DNA of 64,000 bases, taken from NCBI RefSeq assembly GCF_000935125.1, contig NZ_JRKI01000026.1:372001-436000 (forward strand). The letters run 5' to 3'. The position numbers were made by a program, and so were the translations under genes. The DNA comes from Streptomyces natalensis ATCC 27448 (GTDB taxonomy: Bacteria > Actinomycetota > Actinomycetes > Streptomycetales > Streptomycetaceae). This document shows positions 63,938 through 64,000 of this stretch, in pieces. A model generated the notes under the pieces. The model saw nothing but the letters and a program-made list of their open reading frames with translations. It ran no database searches and was not told the DNA's origin. How positions within the stretch are numbered: position 1 is the stretch's first letter; each line of letters begins with the position of its first letter.

Positions 63938-64000
63938 TTTGCGAAAATGGAGGATGAAAAGGGTTCACTGCCCGCGCTCACCAGACGGGGTGGCTGCGAA

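Overview
The window is very GC-rich DNA with short operons, GTG/TTG starts, Tat and lipoprotein exports, and typical actinomycete families (RbpA, Ku/LigD polymerase, DUF6230/DUF6114, DasR-like sites, a SAM-IV-like riboswitch). It is almost certainly a Streptomyces or near-relative chromosome. From memory, the gene order from about 19.8 to 40.3 kb resembles the S. coelicolor block holding rbpA, fxsA, ppm1, lnt and a family 18 chitinase. No tRNA, rRNA or CRISPR array was seen.

Layout. 0-2.1 kb: two secreted wall hydrolases (SLT and GH25), the first behind a structured leader. 2.2-13.8 kb: a glyoxalase-like gene, then a LacI regulator divergent from a catabolic operon of sugar-binding lipoprotein, two permeases, a GH5 beta-mannosidase-like enzyme, a Tat-exported GH85 endo-beta-N-acetylglucosaminidase and a cytoplasmic GH38 alpha-mannosidase. 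This set fits uptake and dismantling of protein N-glycans. The binding-protein gene is frameshifted by a 13-bp tandem duplication and carries a TTA codon. 13.8-33.7 kb: housekeeping genes (cold shock, MurJ-like flippase, Ku/LigD-pol, S4 RNA-binding, SEC-C, FtsK-like ATPase, MocR/YczE, GDPD, MFS, rbpA with a SigR-type promoter, fxsA, ppm1, lnt, amidohydrolase, Lrp). 33.7-44.3 kb: APH kinase, CrtC-like protein, threonine-synthase-like enzyme behind an 11/22-bp phased repeat array, acyl-CoA dehydrogenase, DasR-type chitinase, TetR with DUF6230/DUF6114, and a GAF regulator.

44.4-53.7 kb is a sulfur-scavenging cluster. A promoter leads into a SAM-IV-like riboswitch and a cysteine-containing leader peptide. 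An amino-acid-type ABC importer, a GNAT acetyltransferase, a flavin reductase and three luciferase-like monooxygenases follow. The likely job is import, N-acetylation and oxidative C-S cleavage of S-modified cysteines or other organosulfur compounds. The third monooxygenase is frameshifted in a C7 run. An IS5-type transposase remnant closes the cluster, which separates the GAF regulator from an aldehyde dehydrogenase that is its usual kind of neighbour.

53.8-64 kb begins with aldehyde dehydrogenase and polyprenyl synthase and then becomes degraded: an Old Yellow Enzyme/MerR pair with a MerR-type operator, an IS1380 fragment, a second MerR beside an imine-reductase-like gene broken by an apparent 10-bp loss, a hypothetical gene with an in-frame stop, an IS110 transposase fused to half of an NTF2/SnoaL domain, and a plasmid-type Rep fragment running into a truncated TetR gene. 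Several lesions and mobile-element scars in 64 kb suggest recent rearrangement. The single-base homopolymer lesion could also be a sequencing error.
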